From positions 166,173 through 230,172 of the forward strand of contig CBDCSV010000002.1 of NCBI GenBank assembly GCA_965221855.1: a stretch of 64,000 bases of DNA. Reading direction: 5' to 3'. A program made the translations under genes and the position numbers. This document shows positions 15,248-23,005 of this stretch, piece after piece. How positions within the stretch are numbered: position 1 is the first letter of the stretch; every line of letters begins with the position of its first letter. Below the pieces are notes generated by a model. That model made no database searches. It was given only the letters and a program-made list of their open reading frames with translations, and was not told the DNA's origin. The DNA comes from JAJDXO01 sp965221855 (GTDB lineage: Bacteria > Pseudomonadota > Alphaproteobacteria > Rhodospirillales > UBA2165).

Positions 15248-15323
15248 CCTATACAGGAGTACAAGTCCATAGACAAGGTATATACCAAATTGGCTTGTAC
15301 ATGCCATTTGGTGCGTATATACT
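15248..15323. promoter_or_regulatory. Divergent promoters and palindromic operator for the HxlR regulator and the selenoprotein operon
   Basis: On the plus strand TTGTAC (15295-15300), a 17-base gap and TATACT (15318-15323) form a good promoter toward the regulator gene. On the minus strand TTGTCT (15276-15271), a 17-base gap and TATAGG (15253-15248) face the operon. Palindromes lie between and over them: GTACAAG (15259-15265) with CTTGTAC (15294-15300), GGTATATACC (15277-15286), and ACCAAAT (15284-15290) with ATTTGGT (15306-15312). These are plausible binding sites for the dimeric HxlR protein, covering the plus-strand -35. Confidence 0.6.
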
Positions 15324-15363
15324 GAATGGATCGTACGCGGCAGTCAGAGAGGGAGGCGGTTCG

Positions 15364-15768
15364 ATGGCCAAGACGGCGAAGACGGCACGGGCCAAATCAC
15401 CCGGCGAACCGAACGTATTTCACAACCGGCCGGCCCAAAAGATTCTCGGCTATTTATCCAACAAGTGGAACATCTTGGTTATCCGCCGGCTCTACAAGCG
15501 CACCATGCGTTACGCCGAGCTCAAGCGCGATATCGGGGACATCTCGGAAAAGATGCTGACCCAGACCCTGCGGCAGCTCGAATCCCTCGGCATGGTGGAG
15601 CGCAAGATCTACCCCGTCATTCCGCCCAAGGTCGAATATTCCCTCACCCCGCTGGGCCGGACTATCGAGAAGCCGCTGGCGGTCTTGTGCGACTGGGCGG
15701 TCGAACATATCGGCGAGGTGGAGGCGTCCATCGAGGCCTACGAAGAGAGGAAAAAGGCCGAAGAGTAA
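15364..15768 (+). CDS. HxlR-family winged-helix transcriptional regulator
   Basis: A 134-residue regulator. The winged helix spans about residues 25-115, with ILGYLSNKWNILVIRRLYKRTMRYAELKRDIGDISEKMLTQTLRQLE, the classical HxlR core, then PPKVEYSLTPLGR. The N-terminal cysteine found in redox-sensing HxlR proteins is absent here; the only Cys is in VLCDWAVEH. Sensing is thus probably by ligand or another mechanism. ATG 15364 follows a GGGAGG binding site; the longer upstream frame reaches into the promoter and is rejected. It lies between the divergent operon and the second CxxU gene 34 bases downstream, so it likely controls both. Confidence 0.9.
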   Translation: MAKTAKTARAKSPGEPNVFHNRPAQKILGYLSNKWNILVIRRLYKRTMRYAELKRDIGDISEKMLTQTLRQLESLGMVERKIYPVIPPKVEYSLTPLGRTIEKPLAVLCDWAVEHIGEVEASIEAYEERKKAEE

Positions 15769-15802
15769 GAAGGGTAAACGGACTTTCAGGAGAAAATTCG
15801 AA

Positions 15803-16474
15803 ATGAGCGATTCCGACCGGCGGGTCGGCCTGGTCGATGACGGCCAGGCGACCGGCGATATCAAAAACCTGTTCGACGCGGCAAGGGCCATGCTGGGCCG
15901 GGTGCCGAATTCCTACCGTGTGCTGGCGCAGGTGCCCCAGGTGTCCAAGTTCCTGATCCTGTTCAACGCCGTGATGCAGCGGGAAGGGGCCGGCAGCCTG
16001 TTGAGCACCAGGATCAAGGAGATGGTGGTCATCAAGACCTCGCACATCAACGCGTGCAGTTACTGATTCGCGCATAACACGTCGCTTGGTCAAGCGGCAG
16101 GCATTACCGACGAACAAACCATCCAGATCGGCCTCGGCGACTACATCGATTCCGATCTGTTCACCCGGCGCGAGAAGATGGCGATCCTCTGGGCGGAGCA
16201 CGTGACGCTCAACACCGCCAAGGAAGACAACGGCGTCTTCGAGCAGGTGCGGGAAGTGTTCAGCGAGGAGGAGGTTATCGAACTCACGCTGACGTGCGGC
16301 TACTTCAACCTGTTCAACCGTCTCACCGATTCCCTGAAAATCCCGGTCGAGGAGCAGGGCGAGGTCGACAAGATCAAGCGCTCGGTCCACCTCGAGCCGG
16401 AAAAGGTGAAAACCTATCTCCAGGCGGTGCTCGACAACTGGCCCGAAAGCGCGCCAACGCCGAGTTCGGACTAG
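15803..16474 (+). CDS. AhpD/carboxymuconolactone-decarboxylase-like selenoprotein, Sec at residue 88
   Basis: The frame from ATG 15803 meets TGA at 16064-16066 and continues in frame to 16474, making 223 residues. The site reads TSHINACSY-U-FAHNTSLG, a CxxU motif followed by HN. It is a paralogue of the 13762-14436 product: both halves align (LGxxxG, then a GDY acid patch, then TxGYFNLFNRLTDSLKIPVE versus TSGFFNFWNRFTDSLQIPIE). A CGCUU-GGUC-AAGCG hairpin follows the UGA. It sits 34 bases after the HxlR gene and is probably co-transcribed with it. The expected role is Sec-based thiol peroxidase or disulfide chemistry (family knowledge plus inference). Confidence 0.9.
16083..16096 (+). promoter_or_regulatory. 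SECIS-like hairpin of the second CxxU gene
   Basis: CGCUU (16083-16087) and AAGCG (16092-16096) pair perfectly around GGUC (16088-16091). The loop starts 22 bases after the UGA at 16064-16066, matching the paralogue exactly although the codons encode different residues. Confidence 0.78.
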
Positions 16475-16517
16475 GGTCCGGCCTCGATCGAGCCGCCCTG
16501 CGAGCGTTGCGGTTCTG

Positions 16518-16580
16518 GATTACCCGGACACAGCTTGTCCTCCGGCCGGCGAAGCCGGTCCGGTGGGCCGGGTAATGACG
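16518..16580. repeat. REP-like palindrome
   Basis: TTACCCGG (16520-16527) pairs with CCGGGTAA (16568-16575). Inside is a GCCGGC-GAA-GCCGG hairpin. It is bounded by GGAT and ATGACG, like the element at 17940-18043. It lies downstream of the CxxU gene and may also serve as a 3' stabiliser or terminator. Confidence 0.6.
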
Positions 16581-16625
16581 AGTGGAAGTACGACACAAAC
16601 CAGATCGTCATGCCCCGGCTTGTCC

Positions 16626-17896
16626 CACTGCTGTCCGGTTTATTTTTGTGGACGGGTTGCATGGCATTGATTCTACTGGGGTCCAAGCGTTTGCGAACGT
16701 TTTGGACACGAAGGAGGCTCAATGCCATGCATCACCACAATAGCGTTTTCCACGATCTGTTGAAGCATATTCCTTGGGACGCTTTTGAGCGTTTGGTTGC
16801 CGAGCACGGCGCGGACAAGCACATTCGCCGGTTGCCGACGAAGAGCCAGTTCATCGCCCTGCTGTATGGACAGTTCTCCGGCGCGTCCAGCCTGCGGGAG
16901 ATCGCCGGCGGCCTGGAGAGCCATTCGGCGCGTTTGTACCATGTCGGCGGCCGCACGGTGTCACGCTCGACCTTCGCCGACGCCAACGCGCGCCGTCCGG
17001 CGGCGGTGTTCTCGGGCCTGTTCGCCGAGATGGCCGGCCGCGCCCAGCGGGGGCTGCGGCGCAAGCTCGGCGATGCCACCTATCTGATCGATTCCACCGG
17101 GCTCCGCCTGAGCGGGGCCGGGTCCGAGTGGGCGCGCTTCTCGGCCAAGGTGTGCGGCGCCAAGGTCCACGTGATCTACGACGCGGATGCCGATCAGCCG
17201 GTTTATTCGGCGATGACGGCGGCCCGGGTCAACGACATCACGGCGGCGAAGGAGATGCCCATCGAGGCCGGCGCCACCTACGTCTACGACCTCGGCTACT
17301 ACGATTATGCCTGGTGGGCCAAGCTGGACGCCGCCGGATGCCGCATCGTCACCCGCTTCAAGTCCAGCACGCCGCTCGACCTCATCGCCGAACTCGATGT
17401 GGCCGAGAACGGCGGCATCCTGTCCGACCGCATCGGCTTGCTGCCCAAACGCCAGGCCAAAAACCGCAAGAACCCGTTCTCCGAGCCGGTGCGCGAGGTG
17501 CGGATCAAGACCGACACCGGCAAGGTGCTGCGCATCCTCTCCAACGACCTCGACGCCCCGGCCGAGGAGATCGCCGAGCTCTACAAGCGGCGATGGGCCA
17601 TCGAGCTGTTCTTCCGCTGGGTCAAACAGACCCTCAAGATCAAACACTTCATCGGCAACAGCGAGAACGCCGTGCGCATCCAGATCGCCGTCGCGATGAT
17701 CGCCTATCTGCTGCTCAGGCTCGCTCAAGCCACCCAGAAGGCCATCAACAGCCCGCTCATCTTCGCCCGTCTCGTGCGCGTCAACCTCATGCATCGAAAG
17801 CGCATCGACAGGCTCCTCATACCCAAAATACCGCCGCCCGAAAATCCAAACCAAATGGCCATCCAATGGACGTGAAAATTAAACCGGACAGTAGTG
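16626..17896 (+). mobile_element. IS4-family-type insertion sequence, 1271 bp
   Basis: Terminal inverted repeats CACTGCTGTCCGGTTTA (16626-16642) and, on the other strand at the right end, CACTACTGTCCGGTTTA match at 16 of 17 positions. One intact transposase gene fills the element. The flanks, TGCCCCGGCTTGTCC on the left and GGTCAAGCCGGGGCA on the right, are inverted complements of each other, so the element sits at the centre of a palindrome. No simple target duplication is seen. The outer palindrome could alternatively be read as part of longer terminal repeats. Confidence 0.75.
16727..17875 (+). CDS. IS4-family transposase
   Basis: A 382-residue DDE transposase. An N-terminal DUF4372-type domain is visible: FHDLLKHIPWDAFERLV and LPTKSQFIALLYGQFSGASSLREI (residues 5-55). 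The catalytic residues fit the IS4 pattern: first Asp in LIDSTGLRLS, second in YVYDLGYYDY, and Glu in the YKRRWAIELFFRWVKQTL (YREK-like) motif. ATG 16727 follows an AAGGAGG binding site; longer upstream frames cross the terminal repeat. The reading frame is intact, so the element may be active. Confidence 0.9.
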   Translation: MHHHNSVFHDLLKHIPWDAFERLVAEHGADKHIRRLPTKSQFIALLYGQFSGASSLREIAGGLESHSARLYHVGGRTVSRSTFADANARRPAAVFSGLFAEMAGRAQRGLRRKLGDATYLIDSTGLRLSGAGSEWARFSAKVCGAKVHVIYDADADQPVYSAMTAARVNDITAAKEMPIEAGATYVYDLGYYDYAWWAKLDAAGCRIVTRFKSSTPLDLIAELDVAENGGILSDRIGLLPKRQAKNRKNPFSEPVREVRIKTDTGKVLRILSNDLDAPAEEIAELYKRRWAIELFFRWVKQTLKIKHFIGNSENAVRIQIAVAMIAYLLLRLAQATQKAINSPLIFARLVRVNLMHRKRIDRLLIPKIPPPENPNQMAIQWT

Positions 17897-17939
17897 GGTC
17901 AAGCCGGGGCATCCACGCTTGGCGGCCGGCGCGACAGGT

Positions 17940-18043
17940 GGATGGCCGGGCCACTTTGCCGGCTGGCCCGGCAAAGCCGGCCTACGCCGTCCGAAAGTCG
18001 GCTTCGGCCGACTGAAGGCCGGTCCAGTGGGCCCGGCCATGAC
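17940..18043. repeat. REP-like palindrome
   Basis: ATGGCCGGGCCAC (17942-17954) pairs with GTGGGCCCGGCCAT (18027-18040) with one extra base. Inner GCCGG hairpins lie between. It has the same GGATG...ATGACG borders as the element at 16518. It separates the insertion sequence from the catabolic operon and may act as transcription stop for the operon on the minus strand. Confidence 0.6.
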
Positions 18044-18048
18044 GTATT

Positions 18049-19017
18049 CTATTTGGCGACCCGGTTCCGCAGGACCCCGATGCCTTCGACTTCGAGTTCG
18101 ATGACGTCGCCCCGCTGAATCCATCTGTCCAGTTCGTCGCCGCAGCCGAAGGCGATAGTGCCCGATCCGATGAAGTCGCCGGGATGGAGCGTTTCGTCTT
18201 TCGAGATGAACTCGATGATCTGGGGAAAACTCCAATACATGTCGGAGCTGTTGCCCTCGGACCAGACCTCGCCGTTGATGCGGGCCTCCATCTTGAGGTT
18301 CCCCGGGTCGATTTCGTCGGGGGTGACCACGCAGGGCCCGAAGATGTTGCCGGTGTCCATGTCCTTGCCCTTGGCCGGGCCGAGCATCATGGTGATTTCG
18401 CGCTGCAGCGCGTCCCGGGCGCTGATGTCGTTGAAGATGGTATAGCCGGCGATATGGTCCCCGGCCTCGCCGGCGGGAATGTTCTTGCCCGTCTTGCCGA
18501 TGTAGATCCCGAACTCCAGTTCGTAGTCCAGTTTCTCCGTGTGGCCGGGCCAGACGATGTCCTCGCCGGGCCCGATGACCGTGTCGCAGTTGCCCTTGTA
18601 ATAGATGGGCCGCTCATACCAGAGATCGGGGGTCGGCTTGCCCGAGCGCTTCTCGAAATTCTTGGCGTGGGTCTCGAAGCTGATGGTGTCCCGGATCGAC
18701 CGGGGCCGCGGCACGGGGGCGAGGAGGGTGACGTCCTCCGGTCCGTGGGCCAGGGGCATGTCCGTCCCCGCATCGCTCGCCGAGAAGTCGAGCGCCTGCC
18801 GCGCGGCGTCCCGGCCGAGTTCTCCCCCCTTGAAAAACTCGATCATGTCCGGGGGAATGACGGCATCGGCGATCTCCCGCGCCCGGCCGGTTCGTCCGCT
18901 CGCCTCGAGATATGCCGCGTAGGCCAGATTGAGATCGACGATACGGTCATCGGACAGGGCGCCGATGCGCCGCAGCGGGCCGGTCGGGGAGGGGACCTCG
19001 AAGGTGACGAGCTTCAT
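18049..19017 (-). CDS. Fumarylacetoacetate hydrolase-family protein
   Basis: A 322-residue FAH-fold enzyme that cleaves or hydrates beta-keto acid-type substrates with a divalent metal. Family features: PTPDLWYERPIYYKGNCDTVIGPG, WPGHTEKLDYELEFGIYIGKTG with metal-binding acids, AGYTIFNDISARD, KGKDMDTGNIFGPCVVTPDE, and a C-terminal FIGSGTIAFGCG. The length matches 2-oxohepta-3-ene-dioate hydratase and acylpyruvase relatives, but the substrate cannot be read. It is the last gene of a four-gene operon (crotonase, SDR, 3-hydroxyacyl-CoA dehydrogenase, FAH) suggesting ring-fission or oxoacid degradation. Confidence 0.9.
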   Translation of the reverse strand: MKLVTFEVPSPTGPLRRIGALSDDRIVDLNLAYAAYLEASGRTGRAREIADAVIPPDMIEFFKGGELGRDAARQALDFSASDAGTDMPLAHGPEDVTLLAPVPRPRSIRDTISFETHAKNFEKRSGKPTPDLWYERPIYYKGNCDTVIGPGEDIVWPGHTEKLDYELEFGIYIGKTGKNIPAGEAGDHIAGYTIFNDISARDALQREITMMLGPAKGKDMDTGNIFGPCVVTPDEIDPGNLKMEARINGEVWSEGNSSDMYWSFPQIIEFISKDETLHPGDFIGSGTIAFGCGDELDRWIQRGDVIELEVEGIGVLRNRVAK

Positions 19018-19029
19018 GCCGGATGCTTC

Positions 19030-19989
19030 CTATTCGCTCTCGGTGAACAGCTTAAGCTGGCGCAGCAAACGCCGGTTATTGGCGTCGAGCACCGATTCCC
19101 GGGTGCGGCCGGTATAGTCGTACCAGCCCTTCCCGGATTTGATGCCCAACTCGCCCCGCTCCACCTTCTCCAAAATGCCGGGCGAGGGGTCGGCGGCGTT
19201 GCTGAGCTTCGGGAAGATGTTGCCCGAGGCGCGCGCCGCCGTGTCCAGGCCGATCATGTCCTCCGCTTCCATGGGGCCCAGGCAGGCCAGCCGGAATCCG
19301 TAGCTCGCCTTGACCGCGATATCCAGGTCTTCCGGAGTGACGATCCCTTCATCCAGCAGATAGTCGATTTCCCGCTCCATGGCGCCGGTCAGCCGGTTGA
19401 TGATGAAGCCCGGCACTTCCTTCCTGACCAGCACGGGCTTTTTGCCGACCCGCTTCATCAGGGCCATGGTGACGTCGACGGCCGCCTGGTCCGTCCTGTC
19501 GCCCCGGTGGACTTCGACGGCCGGAATGATATGGGCGGGATTGAAATAGTGGAGACCGACGAGCCGCTCCGGCGTCCGCATGCCGGCGGCCATATCGGTC
19601 ACCGTCAGGCTGCTGGTGTTGCTGGCGATGATCACGCCGCCCGGCAAATCATCCAGCTTGGCGAAAAACTCCCGTTTGAGATCCAGGATCTCGGGCATGG
19701 CCTCGACCACATAGCCGCAGCCGTCGGTCGCCGCCGGGAGCGCATCGCTTTCCATGTAGGCGATGCGTTCGGCGATTTGGGCCTTGTCTTCGGCGAGCAG
19801 ATCGAATTCGTCGAAGGCGTCGAGATTGACCGCGATCTGATTGCGGCAGTTCCCGAGTGCTTCGGCGCTGACATCCACCACCCGGACCGCGAGGCCGGCC
19901 TGGGCGAAGTTGAGGGCGATGCCGGCGCCCATGATGCCGGCGCCGGCGACCACCACCGTGTCGATTGAATCCGAATTTGCCGCCGTCAT
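19030..19989 (-). CDS. 3-hydroxyacyl-CoA dehydrogenase
   Basis: A 319-residue NAD-dependent enzyme oxidising L-3-hydroxyacyl-CoA. The Rossmann motif is VVAGAGIMGAGIALNFAQAG (residues 12-31). The catalytic region has SNTSSLTVTDMAAG and GLHYFNPAHIIPAVEV with the active-site His. The C-terminal dimerisation domain begins PVLVRKEVPGFIINRL. It is similar in length to PaaH/HbdA-type proteins, which lack the fused hydratase. It starts 33 bases after the SDR gene and ends 12 bases before FAH, so it is in the same operon. Confidence 0.93.
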   Translation of the reverse strand: MTAANSDSIDTVVVAGAGIMGAGIALNFAQAGLAVRVVDVSAEALGNCRNQIAVNLDAFDEFDLLAEDKAQIAERIAYMESDALPAATDGCGYVVEAMPEILDLKREFFAKLDDLPGGVIIASNTSSLTVTDMAAGMRTPERLVGLHYFNPAHIIPAVEVHRGDRTDQAAVDVTMALMKRVGKKPVLVRKEVPGFIINRLTGAMEREIDYLLDEGIVTPEDLDIAVKASYGFRLACLGPMEAEDMIGLDTAARASGNIFPKLSNAADPSPGILEKVERGELGIKSGKGWYDYTGRTRESVLDANNRRLLRQLKLFTESE

Positions 19990-20022
19990 GTCAGGGCTCC
20001 CTGGTTTGAACCGGAATACGCT

Positions 20023-20811
20023 CTAGTTGGCGGAGAAACCGCCATCCACGTTGATGATTTCGCCGGTAAGGAAATCCGACGCCCCGGAGGCGAGGAACAT
20101 GAATATTCCGGTGAAATCCCCGGGCTCCCCCAACCGGCCGAGGGGGATGCGCTGCAATACCTTGGCGCGGGCCTTTTCGTTCTTGTCCTCGAACAGCCAG
20201 GCGGTGAGCTCGGACCGAAATACCGTGGGCGCGATGGCATTCACGCAAACCCCGTGGGGCCCGAGCTCGACCGCGAGGGACCGGGTAAGCAGATTTATGG
20301 CCGCCTTGGAGGTCCCGTACGCCGAGGTGCCGCCCGGCGCGGCGAACTGTCCGCGGACCGACGAAATCAGGATCATCTTTCCGCCGCGTCCCTGCTCGAC
20401 GAAGCGCTTCGCCGCCGCCCGGGACAGGAGCCAGGTTTGCCGGACGTTCGCGTCCATGACGCCGGCGAATTCGTCGGGGGTCATCTCCAGGATCGGCTTG
20501 ACGACGGAGAAGCCCGACGCCGCGACGACGATGTCCAGTCCCCCGGGCTCGGCGGCCGCCGCGACCAGCCTCCCGGCCGCCGCTTCATCCACGGGCCGTC
20601 CCTCGACGGTGGATACGCTTTTATCCGCGCCGGCGATTTCCCCGGCCAGCGCGTCGAGCTTCTCCACGTTGCCGCCGGCGAGGGTCACATGCGCCCCGGC
20701 CCCGGCCAGAGCCCGCGCGGCGGCTTGGCCGAGGGCGCCCGAAGCCCCGGATACCAGGGCCGACTTGTCCCGAAGATCGAAGAGACCCGATGGTGCGGTG
20801 AGTTGTGTCAT
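20023..20811 (-). CDS. SDR-family oxidoreductase
   Basis: A 262-residue classical short-chain dehydrogenase/reductase. The cofactor motif is ALVSGASGALGQAAARAL. The catalytic Ser lies in ILISSVRGQF, and Tyr and Lys in SAYGTSKAA. The C-terminal FLASGASDFLTGEIINVDGGFS is typical of gluconate-5-dehydrogenase and 3-oxoacyl-reductase-like SDRs. ATG 20811 lies 18 bases after the crotonase stop; a much longer upstream in-frame extension (to 21267) overlaps the crotonase gene and is rejected. The substrate is unknown. Confidence 0.92.
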   Translation of the reverse strand: MTQLTAPSGLFDLRDKSALVSGASGALGQAAARALAGAGAHVTLAGGNVEKLDALAGEIAGADKSVSTVEGRPVDEAAAGRLVAAAAEPGGLDIVVAASGFSVVKPILEMTPDEFAGVMDANVRQTWLLSRAAAKRFVEQGRGGKMILISSVRGQFAAPGGTSAYGTSKAAINLLTRSLAVELGPHGVCVNAIAPTVFRSELTAWLFEDKNEKARAKVLQRIPLGRLGEPGDFTGIFMFLASGASDFLTGEIINVDGGFSAN

Positions 20812-20828
20812 CGGCGGGCGCCGTCCCC

Positions 20829-21662
20829 TCAATCGCCGTCTTTGTGCTTGAGGTGCCCGAAGTCGTGCTCGGAGGCGGACAGGTTGAACGAATACATCTC
20901 CGAGATCACGTGAATGCGGAAATCCCGTTCGAGCACCGCTTTCCACGGCCGCACACAGATATAGTGGGTCATTCGCCGGGCCGACCGGCTCTTCTTCATG
21001 ATGTCGCGGGCAATCTCCCAGGCGCGGTCGACGATGTCGTTCCGCTCCACCACCTCGTTGACGACCCCGAGTTCGAGGCACTCCGCGGCATCCATGCTGC
21101 CGCTGGTCAGCATCATGTAATTGCCGCGCTTGATCCCGAGAACCTGCTGCAGGCACAGCCCCATGCCGTCGCCGGGGACGTGGCCGCTGTCCATGCTGAA
21201 ATGCCCGTCCCGCAGGATGAAGTCGGGGGTGCAAAGGGTGATGTCGCTCATCAGCGCCATTTCCCAATGGATGCCCCGCCCGTTGATGGCGGCAATGGTC
21301 GGGATTTCGATGTCGTTGACGAAGTTTTCGACGATTTTCAGCGTGTCGTAGATCTGCACGTCATAGCGCCGGTCGTCATCGGGCGACTGCTCGACCTCCT
21401 TGAACGATTCCGTATCCCATTCGTAAATCCAGTACGGGTCCGTCGAGGTGAGGATCAGGACCTCGTTTTCCTTGTCGTGGCCGATGACGGTCCAAAGCTC
21501 GGCCAGCGCATGATGGAACTGATAGCTCCATTTCACCGGCCCGCCGTTGGTGTGCATCTTGACCTCGAGGATGCCGTCCTCGCGCCTGAACTGAAAAAAG
21601 TCCTTGAACCACTCGCTGTACTCCTCCAGTTCGGGGACGGCGTAATACTGGTTGATGGCCAT
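20829..21662 (-). CDS. Crotonase-family hydrolase, 6-oxocamphor hydrolase-like
   Basis: A 277-residue enoyl-CoA hydratase/isomerase-fold protein. The oxyanion-hole region is INGRGIHWEMALMSDITLC, and the second region is MDSGHVPGDGMGLCLQQVLG. A His in GRGIHWE and an Asp in VPGDGM replace the two glutamates of true hydratases. From memory, this resembles 6-oxocamphor hydrolase, a retro-Claisenase that opens beta-diketone rings. It is the first gene of the operon and its product could feed the dehydrogenase and FAH enzymes. The ATG at 21662 is preceded by a GGGAGG binding site. Confidence 0.8.
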   Translation of the reverse strand: MAINQYYAVPELEEYSEWFKDFFQFRREDGILEVKMHTNGGPVKWSYQFHHALAELWTVIGHDKENEVLILTSTDPYWIYEWDTESFKEVEQSPDDDRRYDVQIYDTLKIVENFVNDIEIPTIAAINGRGIHWEMALMSDITLCTPDFILRDGHFSMDSGHVPGDGMGLCLQQVLGIKRGNYMMLTSGSMDAAECLELGVVNEVVERNDIVDRAWEIARDIMKKSRSARRMTHYICVRPWKAVLERDFRIHVISEMYSFNLSASEHDFGHLKHKDGD

Positions 21663-21801
21663 TTTTCCTCCCTTGTTCCCGAAACGCCGGGCTCTCCCGT
21701 TTGTCCCGGCGCGGCCCGCGGGACAGTCTTGAACCCGTGCCGGCGGCTATTCAGTCACGAATTGTCCATGCCCGTCTAATGCCCATTAGGCTTGAGGCCA
21801 T

Positions 21802-21831
21802 GCGATTATTTTATGGGCGATTATTTTATGG
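21802..21831. repeat. 15-bp perfect tandem duplication at the lysR 3' end
   Basis: GCGATTATTTTATGG occurs at 21802-21816 and again at 21817-21831. The lysR stop codon (21828-21826) lies in the second copy. The unit is AT-rich in a GC-rich setting and resembles a slippage duplication. Confidence 0.8.
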
Positions 21832-22749
21832 GGCCGCGGTTTTTGCGTCATCCGAGATCGAAGAGCGGAGATGGGAGATAAACGACAACAAAAACGCCGG
21901 CGGCGAGGTTTCCCGCCGGTACGCAATGCCGGTCTTGTAGTGCCAGAGCGATCCCTGGATGGGCAGGATGGTCAACCCTTCGGAGCGCCTGTGCTCGGCA
22001 AAGGGCTTGGGCGCGGTGCTGATGATTTCCGATGTCTTCATGATCGAAATCAGGGACGAGTTGGATTCGCATTCCAGTTCGATGTTCGGCGGCTCCAGCC
22101 CGTAGGCGGAAAAATAGCCGCCAAGCCTGGACGGCGTAATCTCGTCGCCCTTGAGCTGGCTCCACGGATATTTCAATAAATCCTCCGCGGTAACGGTATT
22201 CTGCCGGGCCAGGGGATGGGCCGCGCTGCTGACGACGACCCGCTCCATATCCATCAGGACCTCGGTGGCGATGTCCGGCGGGGGCAGTTCTTCCAGGGCG
22301 ATGCAGGCCAAGTCGATCGCGCCTTCCCGCAACTGGGCGAGCAGGGGGCGGGTGGCCCCGCCGACGACCGTGAAGTTTATGCCTTCCAACTTGTCCCGGG
22401 CCGCAGTGAGCGCCCGCGGGATGTAAATGGTTTCCCACGCCGGAATGGCGCCGATCCGGATAATTCCTTCCCGCCCGTGCAGCAGCGCGTCGATCTCGGT
22501 GAGCGCGTGCTCATATTCGAGTTGCATGGCGCGCGCCCGGCGGGCAAGCAGCCGGCCGTACGCGGTCAACTCGACGCCGGAGGACCGGCGATGGAAGAGG
22601 GGGACACCGATGCGGTCTTCGAGCATCCGGATGCTGCGGGACAGCGCGGGCTGGGATATATTGAGCTCGGCCGCGGCCCTGGTTACCCCGCCCTCGTCGG
22701 CAGCCGCCAGGAAGTGGGCGACAAGCCTGTCGATACCCTGGTACGCCAT
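21826..22749 (-). CDS. LysR-family transcriptional regulator
   Basis: A 307-residue regulator. The winged HTH covers residues 1-62 (LAAADEGGVTRAAAELNISQPALSRSIRMLEDRIGVPLFHR). The periplasmic-binding-like effector domain runs from about residue 92 (GIIRIGAIPAWETIYIPRAL) to the end. It lies between the crotonase operon and the divergent TAXI-TRAP genes, and probably controls both in response to the transported compound. Two identical-type dyads, ATAAC-N5-GTTAT, lie upstream (22758-22834), one only 9 bases from its own start codon, implying autoregulation. Confidence 0.93.
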   Translation of the reverse strand: MAYQGIDRLVAHFLAAADEGGVTRAAAELNISQPALSRSIRMLEDRIGVPLFHRRSSGVELTAYGRLLARRARAMQLEYEHALTEIDALLHGREGIIRIGAIPAWETIYIPRALTAARDKLEGINFTVVGGATRPLLAQLREGAIDLACIALEELPPPDIATEVLMDMERVVVSSAAHPLARQNTVTAEDLLKYPWSQLKGDEITPSRLGGYFSAYGLEPPNIELECESNSSLISIMKTSEIISTAPKPFAEHRRSEGLTILPIQGSLWHYKTGIAYRRETSPPAFLLSFISHLRSSISDDAKTAAP

Positions 22750-22757
22750 TGGCCTCC

Positions 22758-22834
22758 ATAACTCATTGTTATAATTGTGAACTATCTTATAGAAATTTCC
22801 CCTTATGATGAAGAGCGCAATAACTCCTGGTTAT
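22758..22834. promoter_or_regulatory. Two LysR-type dyad sites
   Basis: ATAACTCATTGTTAT (22758-22772) and ATAACTCCTGGTTAT (22820-22834) share perfect ATAAC/GTTAT arms and the leading TC of the spacer. They contain the T-N11-A core known for LysR regulators. Their starts are 62 bases apart, about six helical turns, so a tetramer could bridge them and bend the divergent promoter. Confidence 0.7.
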
Positions 22835-23005
22835 GGGGAGAGTGCGTAAACAGTATTGGACGCCGAATTGCCGTGACCGTACTCTTCAATTCCACAGGGG
22901 ACGAATATCGAATGATTGGACGCGCGCCTTTCGTGCGTTGCGGATCGCGGTCACGGGACCGGCGGTCCGGGAAATTGAAAAATCGAATTTGACAGGAGTA
23001 GTGCA

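Noticed and set aside
12529..16474. Reading the three TGA-interrupted genes as pseudogenes or sequencing errors
   Set aside because: Each break is a single TGA at a redox-active Cys position, no other stop or frameshift occurs, both halves keep family similarity, and each TGA is followed by a hairpin with GU in the loop.
20023..21267. 414-codon extension of the SDR gene
   Set aside because: The added N-terminal part is an out-of-frame reading of the crotonase gene; SDR similarity starts at 20811.
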